Position numbers and translations under genes: made by a program
Shown: positions 8,936-19,867 of the stretch, piece by piece
Numbering within the stretch: the first letter of the stretch is position 1
How the letters are laid out: the number at the start of each line of letters is the position of its first letter
From: Cryoendolithus antarcticus
Taxonomy: Eukaryota > Ascomycota > Dothideomycetes > Cladosporiales > Cladosporiaceae
Reading direction: 5' to 3'
NCBI GenBank assembly: GCA_002077065.1
Contig: NAJO01000031.1
Location: 186,001 to 250,000 of the forward strand
Length of the DNA: 64,000 nucleotides
The notes under the pieces: model-generated
What the model was told of the DNA's origin: nothing
What the model saw: only the letters and a program-made list of their open reading frames with translations
Databases searched by the model: none

Positions 8936-11578
8936 TCACGTCTCGCCTGACTCGCCCGGGCCCTGTCTCTGCGACACAAGCCACTCCATGACACTCTCAT
9001 AGCAAAGAACGTACTGGCGCAGACTCTGCACCATGCTGATGCGCTGATTGCGGAAGTCCTCGACAGTCTTCTCTACGAGGTCGATGTCGTTCTTGTCGAT
9101 CCAAGAACCACCAGAAACATTGCTCTCGTCACTGTTGTGGCGCGACGAGGAAGGCTTACTTGAGGACTTCGAGTCGACGTCCATTGGCGTCTGCGATGAG
9201 TGCTTCGATGGCTCATCATGAAGTCGTTGCCGTTTCAGCATGTCAATGACCGAGTCTACGGTGCAGAATGTGCCTGTGCGTCCACAACCAGCCGAGCAAT
9301 GCACAAGTGTAGGCCGGTTATTAGCCGGCTCCGGCTCGCTCGAGTGTGTCTTGTTCACAGTCCGGGCCACCGAGTCGCACTGCTCTACCAGACCAAGAAG
9401 ATGAGCAGGATGTGCCGGCGCACCGAAGTCGGGCCACGAGGAGTACTGCAGCTGTGTGACCTCACGCATGCGCTCGAACGGGAAGTTCTCGTGACTGAGC
9501 GTGAACTTACGCACAATTACGTGCGGCTGCTCCGTCTTCGATCTGTCGTCCTTGGCTTCCACAGGCGCGAAGGGAATGTTCGCTGGGTTCGTAGACGATC
9601 TCCTAGCTACCGAGGGACGCGCCTTCGCTCGGTGGATCTTAGCCGGTTCAATCGAGGCGCGCTTCTCGGACAAGAAGTCGAGGTGTATTTGCCCGTACTG
9701 TTTGCCATTCCAGTAATTGTGCGCCTTGACTTGAGCACCTTCTTGCTCTGCTGTCAGCATTACAATCACTCGGATGTCCTGCTGCCAGACGACGTTCCAG
9801 AAGTCGTTGAAGGTCGCCGGAATTGGCGCTTGTGTAGAGATGTAGCGCTTGTTGCTCCAGGCGGCTTTGATGTGGGAGGCGTTGAAGTAGTCACAGCCGT
9901 GACTTGGAACACCTTGGAGACGTACTCGCGAGTGCTCGAATGGCCAGATGTTATTGTAGCGGTTCTTGTTGCCTTTCTCGATACCAGCGATCTGGATCTT
10001 CTTGATCGGCTTCGCATTCTTCGAAGCGAATGGTGATGTGGCAAATGTGACTTTCCCCGAAAGTGCATCCTCCATCCGCTTCTTCTCGCGACGCTCGATC
10101 TGCTCGAAGCGATCCGACACTCGCTTGCCTTGGTCCTGATCATCCGACACCTGCTTCATCCAAGCTGGGAAGCTGTCTTCGGTCGCTCTTGTCGCACGCG
10201 TCGGGTGCTTGAGCGACATCTGACCAACTCCACCAATCAAGTCCATATTCTGCCGGATGTTGCCGAAAAACGGATTTGCAGGCTTGTCGGTCAGTGGCAT
10301 CGGGCAGCCGCCAATTACAGGCGGGATCAGCCTGCCCTCGGAATACGTACCTGAAGCTACTGAGTCGTCGCTCGTGGCGTCGACCCCAGCCTCAACGTAG
10401 TTCGGAAAGCGCTTTGCAAACTCTTGAAACCCACCCTTGATTATGTACAGTGTTCCAGCATATCCTTCAGTCCTAAATTTCTTGATGGTGTTCATGCAGG
10501 TCATCGCATCCTTCAATTGCGCCGAGCTGTTATCGTAGACGACAATGTACTTGCTGCTCCTCCAATTCTCGAATTTGGCACGCTGACCCTCGTCCTTGAA
10601 TGTTGCTGCCAGTTTCTCCACATTGAAGGCGGGTCTCTTCAGTAACGTGGTCGGGATGCATAACGTAAGTGCGCCGGCGACATGCGCTTGTGCAAAGTGT
10701 GTGGAAACACGTAAGTCCAGTATGAGCACCTCTTCGTCAGAGGACCCTAGCAGATTTATGACCCGCTGTGCAGTGACCATAACTTGTCCCTCGTCATTGC
10801 CGCTGTCCGGTAAAGTCTCCGCGCGATGTATCGGCATTGAGTAGCTGCCGCTAGTGTTTGTGTCAAGCGGCAAAGCTTTCCGTGGCTGTCGCTCTGGCGA
10901 GTGCTCGCGCCTGTGCTTCTCACCGTGCTCGCCATCAGCCATACTTGCAGGCGAACCTCTGCGCGCTATATCAGGCAGCATTCTAGAGTCCGGTGAGAGC
11001 ATCCTCTTAGGTGATTGCGACATCTCGGACACGTTTGGCTCCAGCAGCTCCCGGCCCATCCTTGGTGGAGGCGGCATCGTCTTAGGAGCAGGAACGCTCT
11101 TTGCACTCTCTTGGGCGAGCACGGGTTTGCTCTGTTTGCTTGCTTGATTGCGTGCAGGCGGCGCATTCATGGCAAACCCGCTGAGGCCACCAAGGTTGAA
11201 CGACTTACCCTCAGTCTGCTTCTTAAAGGCACTGAACTCTGGATTCTGCTCGTGTGGTATCACGCTTGGTGATACTGCAGCTGTCGATTGCACTGTCGAA
11301 GTGGGCGGGCTCCAATGTGCTTTCGAGTGTTGCACATCGTCGCTATTTGGCTCGCCGGTCGTCTGGAAACCGAAATAGTTAGGACTCGGTGTCTTCGGCG
11401 TGTGGCTTGAATCGTGTGGTGTGGCTAGTCGAGGTGTAAAATAGGGAGGCATAACATGACCGGTGCTGGAGCTGCCCTGACGCCTCGAGGGAGGAATGCG
11501 ACTCGAAGGGGACGAGATCGCCGTGGGCTGTGTATAACGTGGTGACGTCGCGGTTACTGACATGGTCACCTCGATCAT
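8936..11578 (-). CDS. protein tyrosine phosphatase with N-terminal rhodanese-like domain
   Basis: An uninterrupted 880-residue ORF. Residues 1-260 are low-complexity, rich in Ser, Pro and Thr. About 270-395 form a rhodanese/CDC25-like domain (EVLILDLR, then KYIVVYDNSS, then IIKGGFQEF). The loop that would hold the catalytic Cys reads DNSS, so this domain is probably inactive and regulatory. About 490-870 is a classical PTP domain with NRYNNIWPF, the WPD loop at 715-717 and the signature HCSAGCGRTG with nucleophile Cys761. This layout matches the fission yeast Pyp1/Pyp2 type, which dephosphorylates stress MAP kinases. Two ATGs lie close together, at 11578 and 11563; the second has the better context (ACCATGT). 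Substrate is inferred from family architecture only. Confidence 0.9.
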   Translation of the reverse strand: MIEVTMSVTATSPRYTQPTAISSPSSRIPPSRRQGSSSTGHVMPPYFTPRLATPHDSSHTPKTPSPNYFGFQTTGEPNSDDVQHSKAHWSPPTSTVQSTAAVSPSVIPHEQNPEFSAFKKQTEGKSFNLGGLSGFAMNAPPARNQASKQSKPVLAQESAKSVPAPKTMPPPPRMGRELLEPNVSEMSQSPKRMLSPDSRMLPDIARRGSPASMADGEHGEKHRREHSPERQPRKALPLDTNTSGSYSMPIHRAETLPDSGNDEGQVMVTAQRVINLLGSSDEEVLILDLRVSTHFAQAHVAGALTLCIPTTLLKRPAFNVEKLAATFKDEGQRAKFENWRSSKYIVVYDNSSAQLKDAMTCMNTIKKFRTEGYAGTLYIIKGGFQEFAKRFPNYVEAGVDATSDDSVASGTYSEGRLIPPVIGGCPMPLTDKPANPFFGNIRQNMDLIGGVGQMSLKHPTRATRATEDSFPAWMKQVSDDQDQGKRVSDRFEQIERREKKRMEDALSGKVTFATSPFASKNAKPIKKIQIAGIEKGNKNRYNNIWPFEHSRVRLQGVPSHGCDYFNASHIKAAWSNKRYISTQAPIPATFNDFWNVVWQQDIRVIVMLTAEQEGAQVKAHNYWNGKQYGQIHLDFLSEKRASIEPAKIHRAKARPSVARRSSTNPANIPFAPVEAKDDRSKTEQPHVIVRKFTLSHENFPFERMREVTQLQYSSWPDFGAPAHPAHLLGLVEQCDSVARTVNKTHSSEPEPANNRPTLVHCSAGCGRTGTFCTVDSVIDMLKRQRLHDEPSKHSSQTPMDVDSKSSSKPSSSRHNSDESNVSGGSWIDKNDIDLVEKTVEDFRNQRISMVQSLRQYVLCYESVMEWLVSQRQGPGESGET

Positions 11579-12667
11579 GTATGAGTCGCCTGTACTGGAG
11601 AGTGGTACACAATTGTGTCAGAGATCTTCTTTACGCCATAGCGTACGGTATGGTGTGAATTGTTATGTCGCGTGCTGAAGATGCCTCGAGGAGACTCGAC
11701 TCAGCGAGCGTGACCCTTGAATGACGTCGTTGTTTCCTAAGGTGGCGGAAGTCACACCTCAGGAATAGAGGTGAATGTAAGCCTTGGACACGAGTTCGTA
11801 ATTGGGTCAGCAGCAGTGGCGAAAATGGTAACCGGCCTCAAGGACACAATTTAGGGCGCAGCAGCGTGTAGCTGGAGCGGGAGGTTTTCGAGATTGGATT
11901 GGCAATGCAGACTTTACGAAACAGCTGTGGGTGGACCCTGGGAAGCAGCCGTTGCGGCGGGGCTTGCCGATCGTGTGGTAATTAATAATAAACCCCCGAG
12001 AAGCGGTGCAACGTCATTCCAGCCTTGCGAACCTGACAACTAACGTTTTCCTGATAGTCCGAGACTAACTTGCTACCGGCCCATGTGCGCCTGCAGACTG
12101 ATGCCTCGACATCTCTGGCATCTGGTCACGTTACGCGCCTTAGCGCCCCGTGCGTCACTTAAGTGCACTTCCACGATTTCGATTCCGGCTGCGGCCTTTG
12201 TTGTGGATCCGCAGCTGCAGTAGTCTACTATGGCGCAAGGCCTAGATCTCGCGCATAATCCATACACCGCGTCCTTGACATCCGCGACATCTTCGGATGA
12301 TATGCGATGCACAACAGATCGTCGATTGACCTCGGAGTTGAAGGGATGGCCCCCCGACGACACGGGATGAACGACCCGTTCGTGTGACTCGTTGCTCAAA
12401 ACATCGTCGTTTGAGTATGCCTATCCACTGAACACATGGATGGAATGTGAGGTTGCCCATTTCTTCGTCTGGAACAAAACTTGAAGTGTAGTCAAAATTG
12501 AGGTGATGTGAGGAACGCACACTAGAAGTAGGTTAATCATGACTTCATCTCCTCGTCATCCCAATGGTTCGTGTAATCATGTTGCGCTTGGATATGCTAC
12601 ACAACTAACAGCAAGTCCATATCACAACCTGTTCGTTGCAGAACCTATCTAAGCCAGGTTATCACAC
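11579..12667. other. intergenic promoter region between divergent genes
   Basis: This 1.1 kb separates the divergently transcribed phosphatase and SDR genes and should contain both promoters. Short minus-strand ORFs at 12073-12520 have no recognisable features. An AT-rich run (attaataataaac) lies near 11980. Confidence 0.5.
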
Positions 12668-13480
12668 ATGGCAGCCACCACTGCGCGCAATTACTTGGTG
12701 ACCGGCGCTGGTCGAGGCATCGGTCGCGGACTCAGTAGACTTCTACTCTCTCACGGCCACCGAGTCTTCCTCCTCGACAACAACGCCGAAGAGCTCGATC
12801 ACACAACTACGGTGCTCTCCAGTCAATTCAAGACCTCAAACCAGTTCCGTACAGCCCACTGCGATCTGTCGAAGCCTGATCAGATAGCTTCGACGGTCAA
12901 AGACGCAGCGACTTTCTTCGATTCGAAGATCGACGTTCTGGTTAACAACGCTGCGCATACAGCCGGTGTGGGCGGCGCAGATGTCTCGGACATGTCCTTG
13001 GATCTCTGGAACACGTCATTGGCAGTAAATCTCACAGCTCCCATGCTGATGTCCCAGCACTGCCTGCCGTATCTGTCCAAGTCATCTTCAAGACCTGCGG
13101 GAGGCTGTATCATCAATATGTCTTCCACTCGTGCTCGACAGTCCGAGCCCGCGAATGAGGCTTACGCGACAACTAAAGCTGGACTTCTCGGCTTGACACA
13201 GTCCATGGTTGTTTCACTCGCCCCGAAAGGTGTGAGGGTCAACGCCATTCTGCCAGGGTGGATTCATGTGGCAAACGAATGCAAGGCCGCTGATGAGGCT
13301 GGGCAGCCTTGGGAGGAAGGGCTGAGTACGGCGGACCATGAGTGGCAATTGACTGGCAGGGTTGGAAACGTGGAGGATGTGTGGCGAGCTGTGGAGTATC
13401 TCACTGAATGCAGTGGGGTGACTGGCAGTGAGATCGTAGTTGATGGAGGGGTTACGAGAAAGATGGTGTATCCTGAGTGA
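12668..13480 (+). CDS. short-chain dehydrogenase/reductase
   Basis: Single-exon gene of 270 residues, the usual length for a classical SDR. It has the cofactor motif TGAGRGIG at 12-19, NNAA at 94-97, the catalytic Ser in MSSTRAR near 152, and Tyr166-x3-Lys170 in EAYATTKAG. The C-terminal part has the usual LPGWI and GSEIVVDGG elements. Together these make a complete Ser-Tyr-Lys active site, so it should be an active NAD(P)H oxidoreductase. The substrate cannot be read from sequence. The start ATG has A at -3. The next gene downstream is 2.5 kb away, so there is no cluster context. Confidence 0.9.
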   Translation: MAATTARNYLVTGAGRGIGRGLSRLLLSHGHRVFLLDNNAEELDHTTTVLSSQFKTSNQFRTAHCDLSKPDQIASTVKDAATFFDSKIDVLVNNAAHTAGVGGADVSDMSLDLWNTSLAVNLTAPMLMSQHCLPYLSKSSSRPAGGCIINMSSTRARQSEPANEAYATTKAGLLGLTQSMVVSLAPKGVRVNAILPGWIHVANECKAADEAGQPWEEGLSTADHEWQLTGRVGNVEDVWRAVEYLTECSGVTGSEIVVDGGVTRKMVYPE

Positions 13481-14684
13481 TTTACCCGAGTGCACAGCCA
13501 TGGCCGCCATCAGTACTGCCACAACGAGTCGCCAGTCCAACGTCTTGTCAGCTGTAGCAAACGGTAAGTTCCATGTTGATACTGCTCGCACTCTGCAATC
13601 AAATCTCTCTTGTCATCTCCGTTCTGCCTAAGAAAGCTCCCGCTCGCACAGATCTTAGATGCGACATACGACTGGTACAGATCGCGAGGAGCAGATCGAG
13701 ATCAAGTAGCCGTAGGTCATGCTTTGAAGGAGAGGAAGCGAAGCGTGGACGTCTACGTCCTGAGCCAAGTTCTCTTGCGATGTCTGGTGATTTCCCTCGA
13801 TCTACGGTCTGGCAGTTTTACGGTGCACCGCCCCTACTCTGGACAAACTTGGAGGGGGCAGAGAGAAGTTCTTGGAACACGGAAAGTCACTGCGCACTAT
13901 AGGTCTGGTGGGCACATCTGCCACATTCCCTCACTAATTCTGAGAGCGCGATCTCCAAGTTCACAGAGACCCGGCAATGACAGATCACGTGCCCACTGAC
14001 TTCAGCACCTAACGCTGCGTGGCAGACCCCAGCACGCGAGTGACTGAAAAAGCGGACTGCGCTCAGCGACTCCCCGTAGACGAGAGTGTTGTTACATGCC
14101 GCGCCGCAAGAGTGCACACATACCTAGGCTGTTGGCGAGAGTGTGGCCACTTATAGCATGTCTTCTACACAGCATTGATTTCGACCCGTTACGGTAGTGC
14201 AGTCTACACTAGCAGTGTCGGTCGCCTGGAACCCCCGAGTGGCCCCTCTTCTTCAGTCATTTGCGGGCCTGGGCGATTGCACAAGTGTCGGACCAGCTGG
14301 GATCGCGGAGACCGTGAGAGCTTTCTTGAGGTCGTAGGAACATGGCCATCTATCTAATTGCATATCTGGCATCCTGAGTGATGTGAGAGGCCGCTTCTGG
14401 GACTCTTGGCTACTGAGATGTAGCGTCATCGGTCTCGTTGCCTCGAGCATTCGTAGATGATGAGGTTGGGGCCAGCGTCTCGCATGGCCGCCCTGGTCGC
14501 CCACCTCAGGCGTCTCAACCCTGGCTTTGACCTTCGTCAATCTCCCTAAGATCTGCGCGCCCGCACTCATTCGTTCATAGTCTGACGCCTGCCACTTCTC
14601 CGCACGAGCTAAAATCTCTTGAAACCCGGCCAGGTTGCTCAAAACAACAAGACATAAAGGCCCACCACGACCATGCCCCGTAAT
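13481..14684. other. intergenic, nothing recognised
   Basis: Several overlapping ORFs of 76-129 codons occur on both strands, none with a recognisable domain. Frames interrupt each other, so I do not call a gene here. Confidence 0.5.
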
Positions 14685-14767
14685 GCACCCAAGCGGATTT
14701 GAACCGCTGACCTCGGCATGGCAGTGAGGATACTAGTGCCGCGCTCTACCAACTGAGCTATGGGAGC
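14685..14767 (-). tRNA. tRNA-Thr(AGU) with short intron
   Basis: The minus strand folds as a tRNA. The acceptor is GCTCCCA/TGGGTGC with a single T-T mismatch at the third pair. The D arm is GCTC-AGTTGGTA-GAGC, the anticodon stem CGGCA/TGCCG, the variable region AGGTC and the T arm AGCGG-TTCAAAT-CCGCT. The loop between the anticodon stem halves is 18 bases. Removing 11 bases after position 37 leaves CTAGTAA with anticodon AGT (Thr, inosine-read). The acceptor mismatch is unusual but the rest is intact. Confidence 0.88.
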
Positions 14768-15066
14768 CATGTAGGTGTGGAAAGCCTTTACGGACTATAT
14801 CGCAAGTCAGCTGGGAGAAGTGGAGTCCGCTCCTTCCGCATTCGGAAATCGGAAGTGAACTTTTTGCGGTGTGCGACCTCGACCCGAACATAAGCCGATC
14901 TGTCGACAGTGGGCTACTGTAAACCATGGGCGAGGGTCTGTTGCAACTTGCATGGTATACGACGTAGGCCTACAAATTTGTTTCGTTTTCGACTGCAACC
15001 CGAGAATCGGCCCAACAAAGTCGCTCTTTGGGCCGCACTAGCTAACAGGGAACCGGAAGCTTGACC

Positions 15067-15447
15067 CTATAAGGCATACGACAGAAAAGGTATTATCACT
15101 CGTCTGACCGTATAGTCGTGGTACGGAAATCTCGAAGATCCATTCCCCTCTGCTCGCCGTAGCACCATAACCTTCGCGCCCTCTCTCACCTTCTCCTCAA
15201 TAAGGTCCCTCTCACCCTTGCCCCTCCGCTCTCCATAACCCTTTAACCCAGTCCTAATCCCCTGCATGACTGTCTTTGCCCTCCCGGTACCGTCCTCCCT
15301 ATAAGTCAGCCTCATAGTCCTCTACTCTAGCAGCCCACCTGCCCTCGCCCCGTCAGGCGCATTCAGCAGTGCAATCGCAACATCCGTCAATAATGGTCGA
15401 TCGTCCGGCCGGTGAAATGCACTCGCGCCGCAGACTCGACTTATCAT
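15067..15447 (-). CDS. two adjacent small ORFs, possible small gene or remnant
   Basis: One ORF of 41 codons (15447-15322) contains PDDRPLLTDVAIALLNAPDG and looks coding. It ends at TAG just before a second ORF of 82 codons (15315-15067) that starts with MRLTYRED and is rich in Lys, Arg, Glu and Gly. A splice GTGGGC...GGCTGAC...TATAG between them (40 nt) is possible but does not join the two frames cleanly. No family is recognised. It could be the 3' end of a decayed gene or a small lineage-specific gene. The flanks 14768-15066 and 15448-15957 hold nothing else recognised; the latter is the promoter side of the GRE2-like gene. Confidence 0.25.
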
Positions 15448-15957
15448 AGAGATAACCAAATACTATTTCAAACATATGGATGTCATGCGGCAAGTTCAGA
15501 ACCGATGTGGGGACTTTGCGAGAGCGCCCCTCAATGCTTGCCCCGCCATTGCTGAACTCTTACTTCCAAAGTCGGCCGCATTACCCGCAATGTCTTGTGC
15601 TAACAGCAGTAAGATGTGGTGATCGCCTTGTCGACTCATGTCAGCATCGGACTTTCAAGGCCACACCTGCGATACTTCCGAGGTGACTCGAGGTTTCCTG
15701 GCTTGATACACCACCGTTCTGGTCAACGACGAAAGCATATGCCGAACCCAGCCAGCACCGCGAGTGACATCACCGGCTATATCATTAATAGATCCGATGG
15801 CGACAGATTTTGTGGATCGCAGGAGGATAAGTACAGTATGCTTCGCCTGGCTTCAGGACACCGCCTTTTCCTTCAGTCTTACCTTGCATTTCCAAATCAA
15901 TTGCTTGACTTCCAGTCAATTACCTTTGCAAGACACTTCCACGCCCATCAAGCAAAC

Positions 15958-17030
15958 ATGTCTCGCGTCCTACTCACCGGAGGCTCAGGCTTTATCGCCG
16001 CTCACGTACTTGACATCCTCCTCGAGCGGGGCCACAGCGTAGTCACGACAGTGAGATCGCAAGAGAAAGCCAACAAGATCAAGGACGCCCACCCCAAGTA
16101 CGGCAAGGACAAGCTCGACTTCGCGATCGTCGAGGACATTGCGCAGGAGCATGCCTTCGATAAGGCTGTCGTCTCGGACCCTCCATTCGAGATCGTCATC
16201 CACACAGCTTCGCCATTCCACTTCAATGTCAAGGACGTCCAGAAGGTATGCCATGCTCTCCCACTATCAACCTTACCAATCACTAACAATCTTAGGAACT
16301 TCTCGACCCCGCGATCATAGGCACAACCGGCGTCCTCAAGTCGATTGCTAAATCTGCCCCCTCAGTCAAGCGGGTCGTCATCACATCCTCCTTCGCCTCC
16401 ATAATCAACCCCTTCGAAGGCGACTGGCCTTCGCACACCTACAGCGAGAAAGACTGGAACCCCATCAACGCTGAGCAAGCAGTCGAGAACCCCGCCGCCG
16501 GCTACCGCGCAAGCAAAACCTTCGCCGAGAAAGCCGCCTGGGACTTTGTCGAGAAGGAGAAGCCGAACTTCAGCCTTGCAACCATGTGCCCGCCGCTTGT
16601 GCTCGGCCCGATCGTACATTACTTGAACAGCTTGGACGGGCTGAACACCAGTAACCAGCGGATTCGGGATATCATGCAAGGGAAGGCGAAGGAAGAGATC
16701 GCGCCTACGGGAACGTATATCTGGGTTGATGTGAGGGATCTGGCACTTTGCCATGTGCTTGCTGGGGAGAAGGAGGAGGCTGCCAATAAAAGGTTCTTCA
16801 TCACGGCTGGGTATTTCTCGAACAAGGAGATTGCACAGATCGTGGGCAAGAATTACCCGCAATATGAAGACGGACTGCCCACTGAGAAGACGCCGGGTGG
16901 TGGCTATCCTGAGGGAGGGATCTACAAATGGGATAACTCGAGGGTGAAAGAGGTGCTTGGTGTCAAGTTCAGGACGCTGGAGGAGAGTATTGTGGATACA
17001 GTGAAGAGTCTGCAGGCTGTGGGAGCGTAG
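15958..17030 (+). CDS. GRE2-like NAD(P)H-dependent reductase (extended SDR)
   Basis: Two exons, 15958-16245 and 16296-17030, encode 340 residues. The intron has donor GTATGC, branch CTAAC and acceptor TTAG, phase 0. The N-terminus has the extended-SDR nucleotide motif TGGSGFIAAH at 7-16. HTASPFHF, ITSSFAS and the catalytic Tyr166-x3-Lys170 in GYRASKTFAEK follow. The pattern fits the dihydroflavonol-reductase/GRE2 group, which reduces methylglyoxal and other aldehydes or ketones in the cytosol. The length is normal for the group. Exact substrate is unknown. Confidence 0.9.
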
Positions 17031-17676
17031 AGTGGTCGAGAAACGAGGTGTTTGGTATGATACAGACTAGATCGTAGGCGGGAAGTGTGCCTGTAATAAA
17101 AGTCAGTCTACTACACGCTGCTTCATTTTCTTGCGGAATGATGCGAAGAGACACGGTGTCAGACTGTTGAGCTTGAATTCTTTGTTTGGACGTCATCGAT
17201 GCCCTCAGCAGTTATCGTTTGTAAATAATCATCACACGTAAGGTTGATAGAGGGTAGGGTAGGAAAAGTTTCAAGAAGACGTACCCCTTTCTACATTCGC
17301 TTACGCCCGATGATCGTCACGATCCATCTCGTCCTCGCAGAAGGTAGCAGCCGCTCTTCATCATTCTCCTGGCGAGCGTCATTCTACTCTTCACTCAAGT
17401 CCTTGTGGGAGTAGAGGCATTGATGAAATAGACCAGATGGAAGAGAAATTGAAGCATTTCGACTTCGATGCTTCGGATCGGAAGTACATACTGCCGAGAG
17501 ACCGCACTTGTCTTTGTCAGCCGATCTTGACATGAATGGGCGACTTGTTCATAGCTTATAGCCGACATGTAGTCAAACAGTAAATTGCTTTCAAAGGAGG
17601 AGAAACTCCAGGTCGTAGAGATCTTCTGGATTCGGTCCTCCTTGTTAGGTCGGGAAAGGCCACGTTTCTACTCAAT
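17031..17676. other. intergenic between GRE2-like and ARL1 genes
   Basis: It contains the 3' UTR of the reductase and the promoter of the ARL1 gene. No other feature is recognised. Confidence 0.5.
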
Positions 17677-18329
17677 ATGGGCTCCGCCCTGTCCATCTTC
17701 ACGAAGCTCCTCTGGACGAAGAAAGAGATACGTATACTGTAGGTCGTCCTCCTCCGCCTCATCCTCTTGAAAATCTAACAAGCGACGAGTATCCTAGGAC
17801 TTGATAACGCTGGAAAGACCACCTTACTCTACCGCCTCAAAATCGGCGAGGTAGTCACCACAATCCCTACAATAGGCTTCAACGTCGAATCAATAACCTA
17901 CCGCAACCTCTCCTTCAACGTCTGGGATCTCGGCGGTCAAACCTCAATTCGACCGTACTGGCGCTGCTACTACGCCAACACCGCAGCCGTGGTCTTCGTA
18001 GTCGACTCCACGGACGTCGAGCGGCTAGAGATTGCTGGCGAGGAGTTACGGGCTATGCTGGGGGAAGAGGAGTTGAGGGACGCGGCGTTGCTGGTGTTTG
18101 CTAATAAGCAGGATTCGAAGGGAGCGCGAGGAGCGGGGGAGATCAGTGAGGCATTGGGACTGGGCGGGTTGAAGGATCGGAATTGGAGTATTATGGGTTG
18201 TAGTGCTATTGATGGGAAGGGGGTGAATGAGGGGATGGACTGGCTGGTGGTGAGTTCACGATGTCTTTTGGGAGGCATTTGCGAGGTTGCTGATATTGTG
18301 TGCAGCAAACTGTCGGTGATGCATCGTGA
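17677..18329 (+). CDS. ARL1: ARL1-like small GTPase
   Basis: Three exons, 17677-17738, 17790-18249 and 18306-18329, give 181 residues, the normal ARF/ARL length. It starts MGSALS, so Gly2 is available for N-myristoylation. The P-loop is GLDNAGKTT (24-32). [11 protein letters not shown] forms switch I, WDLGGQ switch II and NKQD the guanine-specificity motif. [17 protein letters not shown] is characteristic of ARL1 rather than ARF1. Intron 1 (GTAGGT, branch CTAAC, GACGAG) is phase 2. Intron 2 (GTGAGT to TGCAG) is phase 0 and leaves a short last exon ending QTVGDAS. ARL1 proteins act at the trans-Golgi, recruiting GRIP-domain tethers. The only uncertainty is the C-terminal splice. Confidence 0.92.
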
Positions 18330-18805
18330 GCCGGAACCATTTGTGGCACTGAGGTCGGATTCTTTGCAATTGGTTCCCCGAGGACTTATATCCGAGGTGG
18401 ACTTACGGGCTTCGTGAAAACGATCACGCTGAAAGTGAAGAGCCCGTCAAGCCTGGGGAAGAATGGGAGGGGATCATTGTGGGTGGCAAGATTCGGTGGT
18501 GCGTATACGGGCGGCGAGGCCTTCAATCCAGGGTACTCGAGTTGCCGGATACCAGGCAGGACCTGCAGATGAACTTGGCTCACGTCGGTGTACCTGCAGC
18601 TCAAGCTGCGGCACGACATGTGGCGCCCCAGGCGTATGGTCCAGCGGAGTGGAAGTGGTAATGTCAGCGAGGGAAATGTTTTCCCGGGACGATGCAATCG
18701 AAGAACGCGGCCGCTCTGCCAAGGCGGACCACTCGAGGATCGGACGTACAATTGCCGCGCAGAGATCTGGTGGCATATGTCTAAACTATACAGTGCATAC
18801 ACATT
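18330..18805. other. convergent intergenic region
   Basis: This lies between the 3' ends of the ARL1 gene and the minus-strand lipid-kinase-like gene. ORFs here read in several frames on both strands without recognisable features; it should hold the two 3' UTRs. Confidence 0.5.
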
Positions 18806-19867
18806 TCAATGCGCCAGGTCCAGAACCGCCTTCGGTCCCATCTTGACCTCCACCCACCCTCCCCTCTCGACCCGAATGATCTTGCCATCCACGCAAACCC
18901 TGCGCCATCTCGCGTCCTCCTCAGCAAACTCAATACGCAGAGCATCGATCTCCTCGTAGCCCACGCGTGCATCGTCGATGTGCTTTCCGCCCTGATACGC
19001 CGCGCCCATGATCTCCATGACGTCCTTCCCGCCCAAAGCTCCAAAATGCACAAGTCTGAGCTTTCCATCCAGGGGTTTGGAGGCAGGGCTGATATTGAAG
19101 CCTTGCTCCAGGTGTGAGCAGGTTGTGGCCAGTACATAGGCGTGCTCTGTACGATGGACTTCTTCCCAATCCGTCCGGCCGGCGCGTAGGATCTTCACAG
19201 TGCCCTTGTAGTGGTGCGCTTCTGATCCATCGTTGGGGAACAAATTCTCCTTTGCGGCAAGCTTGAAGCGCTCAGCGCCGAGCTTGCGGTACTCGGCCGT
19301 ATCGCTGTCGGCAACCAGACCGGCGTGAAGGCCCCAGGAACAGACGACCACGCCGTAGACTGTAGGCGTGCCATTTACGAGAGCTAGCTCGCGTTCCTCC
19401 CGACCCTCGTCGACCAAGAGCTTGGCTTTATGAGAAAATGTAGCTTGAAAGATGGGTATTGGGTCTGGTACGCCATGCGTGGACCGGTCGAGGGCCTTTT
19501 CACGCGTGATTCCAGCGCTCTGGGCGAGAGCATTACCAGTACCGAGGGGAAAGAGAATGAGCTTAGGCTTATAGTATCCCTCGCCGTTTTGAGAAGACCT
19601 GGGTTGTGCTAACAAGCCGTTGACCAGGTCAACTACACCACCGTCACCACTTAGGAGAAAGACGTATTGCGGCGTATCGAGCGTAGCGGGGCCAATAGTG
19701 CTCTCCACGAGCTTCAAAATCGCGGTATCTGAATCCGTGGTGTGTAAGCTGTAGTTTTGAAATCGCATTACAGGTCGCAATGTGGTTTCCCAATATGCTT
19801 TGGCTTCTCCAGTCCCAGAGCCTGTAGAGATGATGACATGGACAAGCATGTCCTGCTCGTCTGACAT
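18806..19867 (-). CDS. diacylglycerol/sphingosine kinase-like protein (DAGK catalytic fold)
   Basis: From ATG 19867 the ORF encodes 353 residues. The frame stays open further upstream, but only non-ATG codons are available there. The N-terminal half has the ATP-binding features of the DAGK superfamily: VHVIISTGSGTG at the start, LSGDGGVVDLVNG (the GGDG-type motif) and FPLGTGNALAQS. The second half resembles the C-terminal beta-rich lipid-kinase domain. No transmembrane segment or C1 zinc domain is seen, so it resembles small fungal YegS/LCB4-type enzymes rather than animal DGKs. Probable role is ATP-dependent phosphorylation of a lipid; the substrate is unknown. Confidence 0.8.
   Translation of the reverse strand: MSDEQDMLVHVIISTGSGTGEAKAYWETTLRPVMRFQNYSLHTTDSDTAILKLVESTIGPATLDTPQYVFLLSGDGGVVDLVNGLLAQPRSSQNGEGYYKPKLILFPLGTGNALAQSAGITREKALDRSTHGVPDPIPIFQATFSHKAKLLVDEGREERELALVNGTPTVYGVVVCSWGLHAGLVADSDTAEYRKLGAERFKLAAKENLFPNDGSEAHHYKGTVKILRAGRTDWEEVHRTEHAYVLATTCSHLEQGFNISPASKPLDGKLRLVHFGALGGKDVMEIMGAAYQGGKHIDDARVGYEEIDALRIEFAEEDARWRRVCVDGKIIRVERGGWVEVKMGPKAVLDLAH

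Noticed and set aside
9200..10036. 278-codon plus-strand ORF
   Set aside because: It is the antisense shadow of the phosphatase gene, whose PTP domain is unmistakable on the other strand.
18690..18760. tRNA-like stretch (ctctgccaaggcgga and aatcgaag) on the minus strand
   Set aside because: It lacks a pairable T arm and acceptor stem; the resemblance is limited to a few bases.
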